The position numbers and the translations under genes were made by a program. 64,000 nucleotides of DNA, taken from a virus. Below, piece by piece: positions 42,893-52,766 of this stretch; position 1 is the stretch's first letter; every line of letters starts with the position of its first letter. The notes beneath the pieces are model-generated. The model saw nothing but the letters and a program-made list of their open reading frames with translations, ran no database searches and was not told the origin of the DNA. The stretch is from positions 1 through 64,000 of IMG/VR virus record IMGVR_UViG_3300027793_000082. The stretch is one strand, 5' to 3'.

Positions 42893-45219
42893 TGCCTACA
42901 CCTCTTGTTACTAATCATTACCTTCGACAGATCTTGCGTGACTTAGCCCTGAAAGGGTTAAATTTTAGCCCTGAAGACAATGTCTTGAATTATCACGACA
43001 GATACACGTATCATTTACAATTAGTCTTGGTTAACGATAGAGAAGCCGAGGAAGATGATATTGATACAAAGTTGTTGAATAACGACGTTCGGTATATTGT
43101 AATTGCAGAAAGTGGGGTTACTGCTGGTTTCAACATCGTGGAATGTGAAATCAAGGATGCTGTAAGTCACAATTTTAAAACCAAAAATGCTGCCTCAGTA
43201 GAGGTTGATATGGTAATAGCTGAGCCTTATAACATGAGCCTTCCTGATAAAATGTTTGAAAGTAGCCGTCAAATTGGAGTTTTGAATTGGAGGTTAGCTC
43301 CTATATTTCTGATTTTGTGGTTTGACTTCTATGATGCTGATGGCAATCTAGTACCTTCATCACAAAATACATTTTATAAGGTTTACAAACTTAATATAGT
43401 TGACTTAACAAACACGCTTACAGCCGCAGGAACAATTTATCGTTTGAAAGCGGCTGTTAACAATAACATGGGTTTTAAAAACACCTTTTATGTCTTACCA
43501 CAAACTTACACAATAACCCTGGGTGGTGGTAGTCAAGTAAGAACTGTCCAAAACATTGGTGGAGTTCAATTACCTGGGCAAGGCATAATTAATTTTGATA
43601 AAACTGTTGGTGAATTTTTTCAAAAATTGGAGAATGAACTTAACGACTTTTATATTGGCTTACGGAGAAGCCAACAACCACAAGATCAACAAACGCAAGT
43701 TGTGGTTTATCAGTTTTTTATTGCTGATGAATTGAAAAATCAAAAAATCAAATTCAATCCAAGAATAAACAATCGTAGGGCAAGTTTCCGGCAAGTGGGT
43801 GACAAAATTGAGATCATTGCTGGTCGAGGTATAAGCATTGGTGCCTTGGTAGATGATGTATGCGCATCTATTGAAGATGTACGCTTTTTTATACCTGATG
43901 ATCAGTCTGGTATTGTGAGAGTGCCGTGGATTGAATGCGTGGTGAAAAATATTGGATGGGATTATTTGCGAAATGATTATATTAGGAATTTACAATTTTT
44001 CATAAATGTTAAAGAAACTCGTCGCGCTGTGCCTAGTCAAGATTTTGGAAGGATTTTCCAACTTATAAATGCATTTCACGATGCTAGACTAGCAAGTATC
44101 AATACAGATACAAGTAAGCTTCTAAAGAAAGCTTATTTGTATTTTTACACTGGCAATAATACAGAAATTATAAATTTAGATGTTCAATTTAATACACTTC
44201 ATTGGATCCCAACGGCACTGACACAAAACACAGTTTTACCAAGCTCATTCAGTTCAGCACGAGCCTCTTTGAGTGAATTGCAGCAGGCGTTGAATATACG
44301 GCAACAAGCTCAGCAGCAATGGGATGCTGTACAGCAACAATTATTGGCATTACGAGGACAACGGGCAGGGGCATCTTTAGCTGACATTCCCGCCTTAGAT
44401 CAACAAATTATTGCACTACAGCAACAACTTGCTCAGATAGAACAACAGGATGCTGCGGCACAACGAGTTCTTGCACAAGGATCATTAGTAGTGTTTGACC
44501 CTGTGATGGCGGAATCATTAGAAAATTTATATCAGCCTTTTGGGCAACTTGTTGCGCCTGTTACTGATTTAAGAGCTCAGCTTGAAAGAGAACGAACCGC
44601 AGCTCAAAGACGCAGAGCTCCTATTGAATTCACTGAAGATGAATTCAGCGTGAATAACAGGTCCATGCCAGCTCAGCTCACATATATTTCTGATCCCCGA
44701 GACCTAGTTAACACAGTGCGTCCACAAAACACTTCAGACTCTGATGTGCGACAAATGTATTCAAGTGTAACTCAACAAATTTATGCTAGAATGCAAGATA
44801 TGGTTAACATCACTATGGAAATACGAGGGGACCCATATTGGTTAGGAGCGTCAAACTTAGAGCGAGATAGGCAGCTTTTATCCGGAATACCAGGATATAG
44901 GGGAGCAGCAGGCACACCTGGTACACCTGCTACACCTGTTAATGATGAGTTTGCAGTTTACCAACCGTACGATGCATTTTTTCTGCTAGCTTTCCGTGCT
45001 GGTACTATTCCTGACGAAACTACAGGATTTATGAATCTGCGTGATGACGTTGATTTTTTCAATGCACTCTATATGATGGTACAAGTAACACATATATTCA
45101 AAGAAGGCAAATTTACCCAAAGATGTGAAGCAACGCGAGATCCATTGAGTAATTTGGGAGACTCAAGAACAGAAATTGGTACTGTGCCACCAGTTTTGAG
45201 AACAGGTATAAATCAATAA
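42892..45219 (+). CDS. baseplate hub protein, gp27-like, with coiled-coil insertion
   Basis: A 775-residue structural protein directly before gp5, the position of the hub protein that seats the gp5 spike. The C-terminal part (VNITMEIRGDPYWLGASNL and FNALYMMVQVTHIFKEGKFT) is the typical end of gp27/gpD-type hub proteins. The N-terminal part includes IVECEIKDAVSHNFKTKNAA. Residues ~450-545 are Gln/Ala-rich coiled coil (QQAQQQWDAVQQQLLALRGQ), not seen in T4 gp27 (391 residues). A short GTPGTPATP repeat lies near residue 680. The gp27 label is from context and C-terminal resemblance. Confidence 0.65.
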   Translation: MPTPLVTNHYLRQILRDLALKGLNFSPEDNVLNYHDRYTYHLQLVLVNDREAEEDDIDTKLLNNDVRYIVIAESGVTAGFNIVECEIKDAVSHNFKTKNAASVEVDMVIAEPYNMSLPDKMFESSRQIGVLNWRLAPIFLILWFDFYDADGNLVPSSQNTFYKVYKLNIVDLTNTLTAAGTIYRLKAAVNNNMGFKNTFYVLPQTYTITLGGGSQVRTVQNIGGVQLPGQGIINFDKTVGEFFQKLENELNDFYIGLRRSQQPQDQQTQVVVYQFFIADELKNQKIKFNPRINNRRASFRQVGDKIEIIAGRGISIGALVDDVCASIEDVRFFIPDDQSGIVRVPWIECVVKNIGWDYLRNDYIRNLQFFINVKETRRAVPSQDFGRIFQLINAFHDARLASINTDTSKLLKKAYLYFYTGNNTEIINLDVQFNTLHWIPTALTQNTVLPSSFSSARASLSELQQALNIRQQAQQQWDAVQQQLLALRGQRAGASLADIPALDQQIIALQQQLAQIEQQDAAAQRVLAQGSLVVFDPVMAESLENLYQPFGQLVAPVTDLRAQLERERTAAQRRRAPIEFTEDEFSVNNRSMPAQLTYISDPRDLVNTVRPQNTSDSDVRQMYSSVTQQIYARMQDMVNITMEIRGDPYWLGASNLERDRQLLSGIPGYRGAAGTPGTPATPVNDEFAVYQPYDAFFLLAFRAGTIPDETTGFMNLRDDVDFFNALYMMVQVTHIFKEGKFTQRCEATRDPLSNLGDSRTEIGTVPPVLRTGINQ

Positions 45220-45234
45220 TTTGAGCATCTATAA

Positions 45235-48000
45235 ATGGCAACATTAAGACAGACAGTAAATTTACCTGGTGCATATGAATTAGAGCCTGGGGGTTTACGT
45301 GCTACCTGGGATAAAATTTATCTTGGCTTGGTACGCGATGTAAATGATGCTCGCAATATGGGACGCATTCGCGTTTGGATTCCAGAACTAGGTGGGGCTA
45401 TTGACAACGAAGCAACTTGGATAATTTGTGATTATGCTAGCCCATTTGCCGGCGCATCAAACATTGCTGATATTAACCTGAATCCCACAAGTTCACAAAC
45501 AGACTATGGTATGACATTTATACCACCTGATCTCAATAATCAAGTGCTAGTGTGTTTTATAAATGGTGATCCCAGTCGCGGCGTTTGGTTTGGATGTTTG
45601 TTCCAAGTTGACCGCAACTTTATGACACCCAGCACGCCTGCTCAAAGTCCATCAAAACAAGACAGGAATCCTCTGACTGGAGGGCAACCTATATTTCAAG
45701 CCAGTTTTGAAGCTGCTCAAGAAGCTGGTGTTCCAGAACTTCCTGTAAGTCAAGGTGGCCCAGCACCCAGAGGGATGCAGCAAGGCATTCGCACAATGGG
45801 TATTCGCACGCCTTATGGCCATAGCTTGGTAATGGACGACACGCCCACTGATGCATTTGTTCGCCTCCAAACTCGTGGTTTGGCACAAATTGTTATCCAT
45901 GACACCCAGGACAGGATCATTATCAACACCGGGCCCAATAGAGCCCGCATTGAGATGGACAAAGAAGGCAACATTGATATTTTTGGACAAAAAAGTGTCA
46001 GTGTAAGTGCCGGCCAAGACATCAACTTGCATGCAGACAGAGATGTGAATATTGAAGCTGGTGGCAGCATCAAAATGCGCAGCATTGACGAAACAAGGAT
46101 GTATAGCAAGAAGCCTTTCAACATCAGCAGCGGTGGTGATGTTTTGGTTTTCAGCCAAGGCAATGCACACATTGTGAGCAACAGCAACATCTACAACACG
46201 GCTGTGGGCAGCTTGCAATACAGAAGCAACTATGGTATTTTTCTCACTAGTCAAGAAAACAACATTGACATCAAAAACTTAACTGGCAATATTCGCTTGT
46301 TTGCTGGAGGCAATGTTGATGCCAGTAGTGCTAGTGACATAAGGCTGCGAAGCATAAACGGAGCCTTGAGTTTGTTTGGTGAGGCCGATGTTAAAGTCAA
46401 GAGCAACAGCACTTTGAATTTAGTTGGAGGAGCTGATGTCAAAGTTCAAGGCAACGGATCGGTAAACCTGCGCTCAGGAGCAGGCAACGTTAACACAGGA
46501 CCAAAAACTGAACTCAATGTGGCCAATTTACCTGATGCAGCCAGTCCCACAAGTCCAGATAGGCCTTTGACTGCTGTTCCAGGTGTAGTTGCGTTGGCAC
46601 CTGACATCAGAACCGAAGAACGGATGCAACTTCAAAACGTTGTGAGTCCTGGACGCAGTGTGCAGATTGTTCAAACCATTGTGAGTAGACTGCCTGGTGC
46701 AGATCCTTGGAGACAGCGCAGTGTTGCAGGGCCTGGATACTCCAATACTGGGTTGGTACAGAGAAAAGACGCTCCTCCTGAAAGCACTTACAGAGTTGGG
46801 CAAGTGAGTCCTGCACAAGACAAACCTTTGCAAGTGTATGGTGTATTGAATGGCCAAACTGGATTGCACATTGGAGAAAGCTGGGATGAAAGTGGACAAC
46901 CACAATACACTTTCAAACAGTTGGGGCCAAGAGTGTTGCTGCCTTCCACAGAATGGACAGTTAACAACCGAGGTATTCAACAAATAATTGATCACGAAGG
47001 ATTGGGCGGTAACTTGATTGGCAAACCCTTTGACGACGCTTGTAAAAGTGGTCAGAAACTCATAGGCTATGGCCACTTGCTTACAAGTCAAGAACTACAA
47101 AACAATACTGTGACTTTGAACGCCACAGATGATTCAGGAACACAAATCAGCACCACATTGAACGTTAGTGAAGGCATCAGTGAAAGCAATATGAAAACAT
47201 TGCTGAAAACTGACATCAAAAAAGTTGAAGGCAAAATTCACAGCAGCATTGGAAGCAACTTACTAACACAAGATCAGTTCAATAGCCTTGCTGACTTCAT
47301 TTACAACGTTGGCTTGGACAATTTTGACAAAAGCGGTATAGCAGGCCTTATAGGTGGCGGAAATTACAACAAAGTGCCAAACGAGATGATACGTTGGATT
47401 TTGGCGTGCAACAACGAAGAAAAGTTTGAACTCAAGACTCGCCGACTCAACAATGCATTTTTGTTCAGTGGCCAAGCTCGTCCAGACGCTGATTTCAGTG
47501 CCACAGCCAGTGGCGCAGGCAAAAGTTTTGATCCCAATCAAGCCAAGAAAGCTTGGTGCTATTTGATCAGAAAAGGATATCAGCCCGAGCATGTGGCTGG
47601 TTTGTTGGGCAATTTCACTATTGAAAGTGCATTGAATCCTCGAGTAGATAGTAATCCCACTTTCAAAGGTTTGGCTCAATGGAATTCAGACAGGTTTAAA
47701 AACATGCCGCAAGCAATTGGTTTGAGTTGGCCGCAACTGAAAACGCTGTCAAATGAAACAGCTTTGGAAAAAAGCTTGGATTTTGTGGATTGGGAATTCA
47801 AGAACACTCATCGTTCAGCCTATTCAAAAATGCTTGCAACAAATAGTCCAGAATCAGCCGCTAGAGCAGTGAATGAATATTATGAAATCAGTTCATCAGG
47901 ACTGCTGGGGCGTCAAGGCACTATCACACCAGAAGCACAAAGCCGATTCAACACTGCCAAAACCATTTATGATCAGTTGAATGGAACCCAGTGCGGCTAA
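45235..48000 (+). CDS. baseplate spike gp5-like protein with two peptidoglycan-degrading domains
   Basis: A 921-residue cell-puncturing protein. Residues ~20-140: OB-fold (YLGLVRDVNDARNMGRIRVW, QVLVCFINGDPSRGVWFGCL). Residues ~230-410: repeats of a triple-stranded beta-helix (INLHADRDVNIEAGGSIKMR). Residues ~580-750: GH24 lysozyme-like domain with HEGLGG, IGYGHLLT and ADFIYNVGL; the Glu is present but the Asp/Thr spacing differs from T4 lysozyme. Residues ~765-921: a second, phage_lysozyme2-like domain (HVAGLLGNFTIESALNP, FKGLAQWNSDRF). In T4 gp5 (575 residues) the lysozyme sits before the needle; here the order is OB, helix, lysozyme, second hydrolase. Confidence 0.88.
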   Translation: MATLRQTVNLPGAYELEPGGLRATWDKIYLGLVRDVNDARNMGRIRVWIPELGGAIDNEATWIICDYASPFAGASNIADINLNPTSSQTDYGMTFIPPDLNNQVLVCFINGDPSRGVWFGCLFQVDRNFMTPSTPAQSPSKQDRNPLTGGQPIFQASFEAAQEAGVPELPVSQGGPAPRGMQQGIRTMGIRTPYGHSLVMDDTPTDAFVRLQTRGLAQIVIHDTQDRIIINTGPNRARIEMDKEGNIDIFGQKSVSVSAGQDINLHADRDVNIEAGGSIKMRSIDETRMYSKKPFNISSGGDVLVFSQGNAHIVSNSNIYNTAVGSLQYRSNYGIFLTSQENNIDIKNLTGNIRLFAGGNVDASSASDIRLRSINGALSLFGEADVKVKSNSTLNLVGGADVKVQGNGSVNLRSGAGNVNTGPKTELNVANLPDAASPTSPDRPLTAVPGVVALAPDIRTEERMQLQNVVSPGRSVQIVQTIVSRLPGADPWRQRSVAGPGYSNTGLVQRKDAPPESTYRVGQVSPAQDKPLQVYGVLNGQTGLHIGESWDESGQPQYTFKQLGPRVLLPSTEWTVNNRGIQQIIDHEGLGGNLIGKPFDDACKSGQKLIGYGHLLTSQELQNNTVTLNATDDSGTQISTTLNVSEGISESNMKTLLKTDIKKVEGKIHSSIGSNLLTQDQFNSLADFIYNVGLDNFDKSGIAGLIGGGNYNKVPNEMIRWILACNNEEKFELKTRRLNNAFLFSGQARPDADFSATASGAGKSFDPNQAKKAWCYLIRKGYQPEHVAGLLGNFTIESALNPRVDSNPTFKGLAQWNSDRFKNMPQAIGLSWPQLKTLSNETALEKSLDFVDWEFKNTHRSAYSKMLATNSPESAARAVNEYYEISSSGLLGRQGTITPEAQSRFNTAKTIYDQLNGTQCG

Positions 48001-49220
48001 GTTTGTTGCACTGAGATACCAGGCGGAATCAAGTTACTCACAGCACTTCCCAAGCCCAAAATAGGGCTGAATGCCAACCCAATAAATGTGCAAAATGTGA
48101 AGGGAATATATTTCAACAACTCTTTCAACAGAGGAACAAATTTCAAAATAGCTTGAAAAAACCCCCTTACCAGCTTCATCCACAGTTCCAATATCAGCGT
48201 GGGAATTTGTTCAAACAATTCTTTAACAGCTTGCATTATGCTGTTGAATCTGGTTTCCTTGCTCACAAGATTCTTTTCTTGAGGATTATCAGAGATTTTC
48301 AAAAGTTGTTTGACTTTTGTGGGAAAAGGCCAAGCTATGAATTTCAACAAAGGACCAAATGTTTTGTCCAGGAAGTTTTTGATATCAAACTCCAGGAAAA
48401 AGTCAATCATTTTTTGCATTTTTTCATTGGCACTGATGGCTAGGTCTTTTATGGGTTGCCAAACGCTATTGAAAATTTCTTCGAAGTTCAAGGACACCAA
48501 ATTGGGAATATCAGGCAAACGAAGTGCTTGCCAAATTTTCCTTATGGGTTCAGTCAAGGCGCGCAACAACCGGAAACCTCTTTGAATTACGCTCAATAAT
48601 CCTTTGTGAAACTCACTCCAAACTCTGCTGATGATGCTTTGTTTCTGCATCTCTTCGCTTTTCAAACCCAGTGTGCCATCAAAAGTGTCTTTCCACGGGC
48701 TGCCCAAGGCTCGGGCAATTTGATCTTTCCGTGCACCAATAGCAGCTCTGATCTTGGCTCTGCCTTCAGCACTCAACAAATCCCTTACAGTGAGATTGGG
48801 CAAAAATGGCAAAGGGATGTTCAAAAAGTTGAGATTGGGAATAATTTTTCCCAAAATGTCCAATATTTTCAGTTCCAGATACAGTTTGAAGTCATTGAAC
48901 AATGCACGGAGTCGCACACCCATTTCCTGCTCTGGTACTTTGAGTTTGGGTCCATACACAGGATTGTCAACACTGCCCAAGGATGTACCAAATGTTTTGT
49001 CAAACAGTTTCAGTAAATTGTCAATGGCGTCAGAAATTTGTTTGGCAGTGGCAGTGACCTTGCATTGTGCTATTTGTGCCAGTTGACCAGGCAAGCTGCC
49101 CAATCCCCTACCAAATTCGTCCAAGTTGCTGAAGTTGGGCAACACACTGTCTGTGCATTCAAATCGGGGGAATTTAACAACAGGCGTCACGCCTTCACAC
49201 GGGTCTATTGGAGGGGTCAT
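47997..49220 (-). CDS. hypothetical helical virion-region protein
   Basis: A 407-residue protein with alternating helical hydrophobic and charged stretches, Phe/Leu/Pro-rich (NLNFLNIPLPFLPNLTVRDL), and a hydrophobic C-terminal segment (IPFTFCTFIGLAFSPILGLG). Its stop interlocks with gp5 (CTAA). TTTAAATA lies 8 nt before the ATG, giving almost no leader if used as a late promoter. The amphipathic and hydrophobic pattern would suit a membrane-interacting or internal virion protein. No family recognised. Confidence 0.55.
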   Translation of the reverse strand: MTPPIDPCEGVTPVVKFPRFECTDSVLPNFSNLDEFGRGLGSLPGQLAQIAQCKVTATAKQISDAIDNLLKLFDKTFGTSLGSVDNPVYGPKLKVPEQEMGVRLRALFNDFKLYLELKILDILGKIIPNLNFLNIPLPFLPNLTVRDLLSAEGRAKIRAAIGARKDQIARALGSPWKDTFDGTLGLKSEEMQKQSIISRVWSEFHKGLLSVIQRGFRLLRALTEPIRKIWQALRLPDIPNLVSLNFEEIFNSVWQPIKDLAISANEKMQKMIDFFLEFDIKNFLDKTFGPLLKFIAWPFPTKVKQLLKISDNPQEKNLVSKETRFNSIMQAVKELFEQIPTLILELWMKLVRGFFQAILKFVPLLKELLKYIPFTFCTFIGLAFSPILGLGSAVSNLIPPGISVQQT

Positions 49221-49268
49221 AAAACTATTTAAATTGACAAGAGGAGGGAGATAAAATTAAAAAACGGT

Positions 49269-49952
49269 ATGAATTTCAACACATGGCTAGTAACCAGCAC
49301 AATCAATACCAAATTCTCTGTTTGGTCACCAAAACAACGACTGGATCAAACAGTCAACACCCTTAAAAGCATCAAGGACAAGGACCCTACCTCCAAAATA
49401 ATTTTTGTAGATAACAGTATTGATCCCTTGGACACTACCCAACGCAATCAGTTACAACCTTTTGTAACCCTCTTTCATCAATGCAAACATAATGTATTTT
49501 CAATTGTGTGTAATACAACTGATTTCAACAAAGGAGCAGGCGAAATTTTGATGACTGAAGTGGGTCTTGATCTTGCACAAACAAACAATCTCATGGGTAA
49601 ACGACTGTTCAAAATGTGCGGCCGGTATATCTTATCTTATAAATTTGATGTAAGTGTGTATGAGACTCCTCTTTGGCACGAAAAATATGTTTATAAAAAC
49701 ACTTATTGGGAGTATGAAAGCCAAAATGAAAAAACAGTGAAACAATTTCTTGAAACCAAATTATGGAGCATGTGCAACACTCTTGTTCCTGAATACAAAT
49801 CATTGTTGCCTGCAATTTTGGAATATATGCTCCGCAACAAGGAAAATATTGAAGTGGCCACAAATGCCCTGTTGCCAATGGAAAAAAGGGCTATTGTGGA
49901 TTCATTACATGTGTATGGCTGGTATGCCACGGGGCTATATGTTGAGGCCTAA
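49269..49952 (+). CDS. glycosyltransferase-like protein
   Basis: A 227-residue protein. The N-terminal half has a GT-A-like layout: WSPKQRLDQTVNTLKSIKDK, then SKIIFVDNSIDPLD (strand followed by acidic DNS), and GKRLFKMCGRYILSYKFDV, a pattern seen in viral WcaA/GT-like proteins that act on nucleotide sugars. A canonical DxD is not clear. It is next to a facing glycosyltransferase gene (49954-50625), 1 nt apart, so the pair may modify a shared glycan. Confidence 0.52.
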   Translation: MNFNTWLVTSTINTKFSVWSPKQRLDQTVNTLKSIKDKDPTSKIIFVDNSIDPLDTTQRNQLQPFVTLFHQCKHNVFSIVCNTTDFNKGAGEILMTEVGLDLAQTNNLMGKRLFKMCGRYILSYKFDVSVYETPLWHEKYVYKNTYWEYESQNEKTVKQFLETKLWSMCNTLVPEYKSLLPAILEYMLRNKENIEVATNALLPMEKRAIVDSLHVYGWYATGLYVEA

Positions 49953-49953
49953 G

Positions 49954-50625
49954 CTAGAAGTCACAAATTTTTTTCACCTGGTTCAGATAAAAATACTTGC
50001 ATAGCCAAGTTTGAACATAACTGTGTTCCTTGCAGGTCAAAAACTCACAAGGTTGACTGGGCCCCCAATCCCTAGGAACACAAGTGTTAGGCAATCTCTG
50101 ATACATCTCAGTGGGATTTTCACTGTTGGGCCAACCAACCCATTTTTCATGAAAGTAGCTGACCCCTGGATATTGCCCAGTGGGTGCCCAACTGCTGGGC
50201 GCCCAATGGTGCTCCGCCTCCTGGGTGATGTAGCATGCCAGATTTGACCCCACTAAGCGCAAGACAAAGTCATCGTCCTCAAAGCCACCTGGAAACTTTT
50301 CATCCAAGCAGCCAATCCTACGAAACAGTTCCTTTTTGAAGCCAAAGAACCGGAAATCATACAGGGCAACAAAAGCATACCCCTTATCCAGCTTTTGAAG
50401 CATTAATTCAATATTTTGATCTGTAGGCGCAACTTTGTTACAAAGCACTATAGTGGTCTCTGTGGGGCTTTGGTGCACACAGTCATTCACAAGCCGGGAA
50501 AAGCTGGGATAATTGGCTCCGTTGAACCAGTGCACTGTATTGTGCTTCAGCTTGCTGAGGGCAAGCTCCATGTCGCTTTCTCGATGAGAAATCAACCAAA
50601 TGCTATAACTGGAATTCATACCCAA
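49954..50625 (-). CDS. glycosyltransferase family 2-like protein
   Basis: A 223-residue protein with a GT-A fold pattern: YSIWLISHRESDMELALSKL at the N-terminus and FFGFKKELFRRIGCLDEKFP, GGFEDDDFVLRL near residue 100, the GT2-type acceptor/base region. The usual donor DxD seems replaced by VALYDFRFFG. The C-terminal ~80 residues are Trp/His/Pro-rich. The first ATG (50625) follows TTGGGT; a second ATG is two codons later. Substrate unknown. Confidence 0.62.
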   Translation of the reverse strand: MGMNSSYSIWLISHRESDMELALSKLKHNTVHWFNGANYPSFSRLVNDCVHQSPTETTIVLCNKVAPTDQNIELMLQKLDKGYAFVALYDFRFFGFKKELFRRIGCLDEKFPGGFEDDDFVLRLVGSNLACYITQEAEHHWAPSSWAPTGQYPGVSYFHEKWVGWPNSENPTEMYQRLPNTCVPRDWGPSQPCEFLTCKEHSYVQTWLCKYFYLNQVKKICDF

Positions 50626-50661
50626 AATTATTACAAAACCAGGAGGCTGTCAATATGCCCG

Positions 50662-50913
50662 TCAATCACCCCACACTAAGGAAAACAAAGCTGCGTCCTC
50701 CTCACGCTCAAAAATCAGCTGGAATCTAGAGGGCTCTTGGCGGCTGCTCCACCGGACCCAGTATAGCCCGCCAGGAGTGGATTTCAACCAACACCAACGA
50801 CGTTCTCCCAGTATGTCTAGCAAGCTGGGGCGAGCAACAGGGTTGTGGGCCAAGATTCTGATCACGTGCCATGTAGTGTAGTCCACTCCCCAGGAGGGGT
50901 TAACCCGCTGCAC
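50662..50913 (-). CDS. small hypothetical protein
   Basis: An 83-residue Trp/Arg-rich protein starting at a GTG that overlaps the end of the SNF2 helicase gene by 14 nt. Ends FEREEDAALFSLVWGD. No motif recognised. It is the last gene of the leftward transcript from the promoter at 52532-52559. Confidence 0.5.
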   Translation of the reverse strand: MQRVNPSWGVDYTTWHVIRILAHNPVARPSLLDILGERRWCWLKSTPGGLYWVRWSSRQEPSRFQLIFEREEDAALFSLVWGD

Positions 50914-52507
50914 GCAGGTCTACCGTGTTCACTACAGCCCCACCATCCAGCCCTGCATCCAGCACTTGCCCCTTGCTGAACAGCATGTCTGCCATCAGCT
51001 CCTCGATGGTGTTTTCCGCCACCAGGTTGTAAATCGTGACCTGATCTGCATCCTGGCCGATCCGGTGCACTCGGTCGGCCGCCTGATGCAGCTCTCCTGG
51101 GCTCCACGGGGTCTGCACAAACGCCACAGCACGTGCCGCCGTAAGGGTAAGCCCAAAACCACCAGCTGTGATGCCCACCAGGATCACCCGAGTGTTGGGG
51201 TCCTTCTGAAACCTCTCCACAGCCTCAACACGCTCCTCGTTGCTGACGCCACCAAAGATCACACCAACCTTTCCGCCCCACTCCTGGTCCGCTTCCAGCG
51301 CACCCCGGATGTGGTCAATAACCGCCCGGTTGTGTGCGAACACCACCAGCTTCTCACCGTTCTCCGTGTAGTCTCGAATCCACTCCACCGTGCTGGCGAG
51401 CTTGCTCAGTGCAGCCACCTCACGCAGCTTCTGGATGGCAACAATGCGCTCATCGCTCTTGGGAGCGTTGGCGCCCATCTGGATCATAGCCTCAAGCCCG
51501 CCCTTCCAGTCCAGCCCCTGGAACGCCCGCTCCACACGGTCGTACTCCGCACGCTCAAACTCTAGTGGGATCACCCGATACACCTTGGGCGGCAGCTCCT
51601 TCAGCACGTCCTGCTTGAGGCGGCGCAGCATGAGGTGCTGGGTCAGGAGCTGGTGCAGCTCGCTCATGTTCGAGCTACCAGAGAAGTTCCAACCATGTCC
51701 GTTGTTCACCGGATTGCAGAAGCGCCACGCAAACTTGGTCCAAGTGCTGAACTGGGGCACATAGCTGGCCAAGCTCCGCACCGTAGTCCACAGCTCTGCG
51801 GGACGGTTCACCATCGGCGTGCCGCTCATCAGCACCACACGAGGCACGGGCTTGCCAACCTTCCTAGTGACTCGCTTGCCGCCCGGCAGCTTCTCCTCCA
51901 CCTCACCAGTGGCCAACCTCAGGAACGCCTGAGTGCGGCGTGCATCGGGATTCTTGATCTTGTGGCTCTCGTCCAGCACCAGGAGCTTGAGCCCCAGCTC
52001 CTCCATTGCCTCAACGTTGGCAGAGAGAATGTCGTAGTTCACAAGGTAGATGTCGCAGCCCGGAGTGGGCGTCTTGCTGTAGATGACGTTGGGATGACGC
52101 TGCGCCCTAAGCGCCGTCTGCCTCTTGCCGTAGCTGTGGCCCACCACGTTCACACGATACTGGGAACCAGTCATTGCGATGATCTCGTTCCGCCAGTTCA
52201 GCTTAAGGGTGTTTGGCAGTGTGACACACATCGGGAACAGCTGGTTCTTGTGGGCATAGGCCGTAATCTGAACCGTCTTTCCTGTCCCTTGCTCGTCAGC
52301 CAGCAGGCCCGTTCCCAGCTGGCTCTCCAACCACGCAACACCCTCCGCCTGATACGGCTTAAGCGTGAAGTTGAACCCAGGCAGCCAAGTCTCCCGAGGA
52401 ATGGCGTCAAACAGCTGGCTTACCCTAGGATCAATCTTGAGGTTGTGCTTCACGCTCAAGCGGGTCAGCTTGCGAGCCATCTCAACAGTAGCGGGCACAG
52501 TCAGCAC
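50900..52507 (-). CDS. SNF2-family helicase/translocase
   Basis: A 535-residue SF2 ATPase with all motifs: Q-like KPYQAEGVAWL, I ADEQGTGKT, II LLVLDESHKIKN, III LMSGTPMVN, then IV-VI including KLVVFAHNRAVIDHI, LVGITAGGFGLTLTAA and HQAADRVHRIGQ. It resembles SMARCAL1/HepA-like enzymes that remodel DNA forks or strip proteins. I favour the GTG at 52507 (GGAG 7 nt upstream); a TTG at 52528 is too close to the transcription start. A HARP-like protein is encoded 1.1 kb upstream in the neighbouring operon (53651-54373). It has its own promoter. Confidence 0.92.
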   Translation of the reverse strand: MLTVPATVEMARKLTRLSVKHNLKIDPRVSQLFDAIPRETWLPGFNFTLKPYQAEGVAWLESQLGTGLLADEQGTGKTVQITAYAHKNQLFPMCVTLPNTLKLNWRNEIIAMTGSQYRVNVVGHSYGKRQTALRAQRHPNVIYSKTPTPGCDIYLVNYDILSANVEAMEELGLKLLVLDESHKIKNPDARRTQAFLRLATGEVEEKLPGGKRVTRKVGKPVPRVVLMSGTPMVNRPAELWTTVRSLASYVPQFSTWTKFAWRFCNPVNNGHGWNFSGSSNMSELHQLLTQHLMLRRLKQDVLKELPPKVYRVIPLEFERAEYDRVERAFQGLDWKGGLEAMIQMGANAPKSDERIVAIQKLREVAALSKLASTVEWIRDYTENGEKLVVFAHNRAVIDHIRGALEADQEWGGKVGVIFGGVSNEERVEAVERFQKDPNTRVILVGITAGGFGLTLTAARAVAFVQTPWSPGELHQAADRVHRIGQDADQVTIYNLVAENTIEELMADMLFSKGQVLDAGLDGGAVVNTVDLRAAG

Positions 52508-52531
52508 ATCAGCTCTCCTACCTACCAACGC

Positions 52532-52559
52532 AATTTAGCAGGTTTGATAGGATGGTCAA
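52532..52559 (-). promoter_or_regulatory. sigma70-like promoter for the SNF2 helicase gene
   Basis: The minus strand reads TTGACC (52554-52559), 16 nt, TAAATT (52532-52537). Confidence 0.6.
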
Positions 52560-52568
52560 GCCCTAAAT

Positions 52569-52766
52569 CTACAGATGCACATGATGTGTGAACAAAATCT
52601 GCTCTCGCTGATGTGGGTTGAGGTAGAGTTGGGCAAAGTAAGTGGCCTTGTGCCCACGTTGCGTCATCATCTCCACCAGTCGCCTGCTCTCGTGCTCAGA
52701 AAGCTTATCAGCCAGCACAGTGCATACTCCGTTGTCATCCTGACGGATAACCATATACAGGCTCAT
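52569..52766 (-). CDS. small hypothetical protein
   Basis: A 65-residue protein (MSLYMVIRQDDNGVCTVLAD) whose start overlaps the stop of the DUF7448-like gene by 4 nt. It resembles small phage accessory proteins with a short alpha/beta fold, but no family is recognised. It ends just before the SNF2 promoter. Confidence 0.55.
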   Translation of the reverse strand: MSLYMVIRQDDNGVCTVLADKLSEHESRRLVEMMTQRGHKATYFAQLYLNPHQREQILFTHHVHL

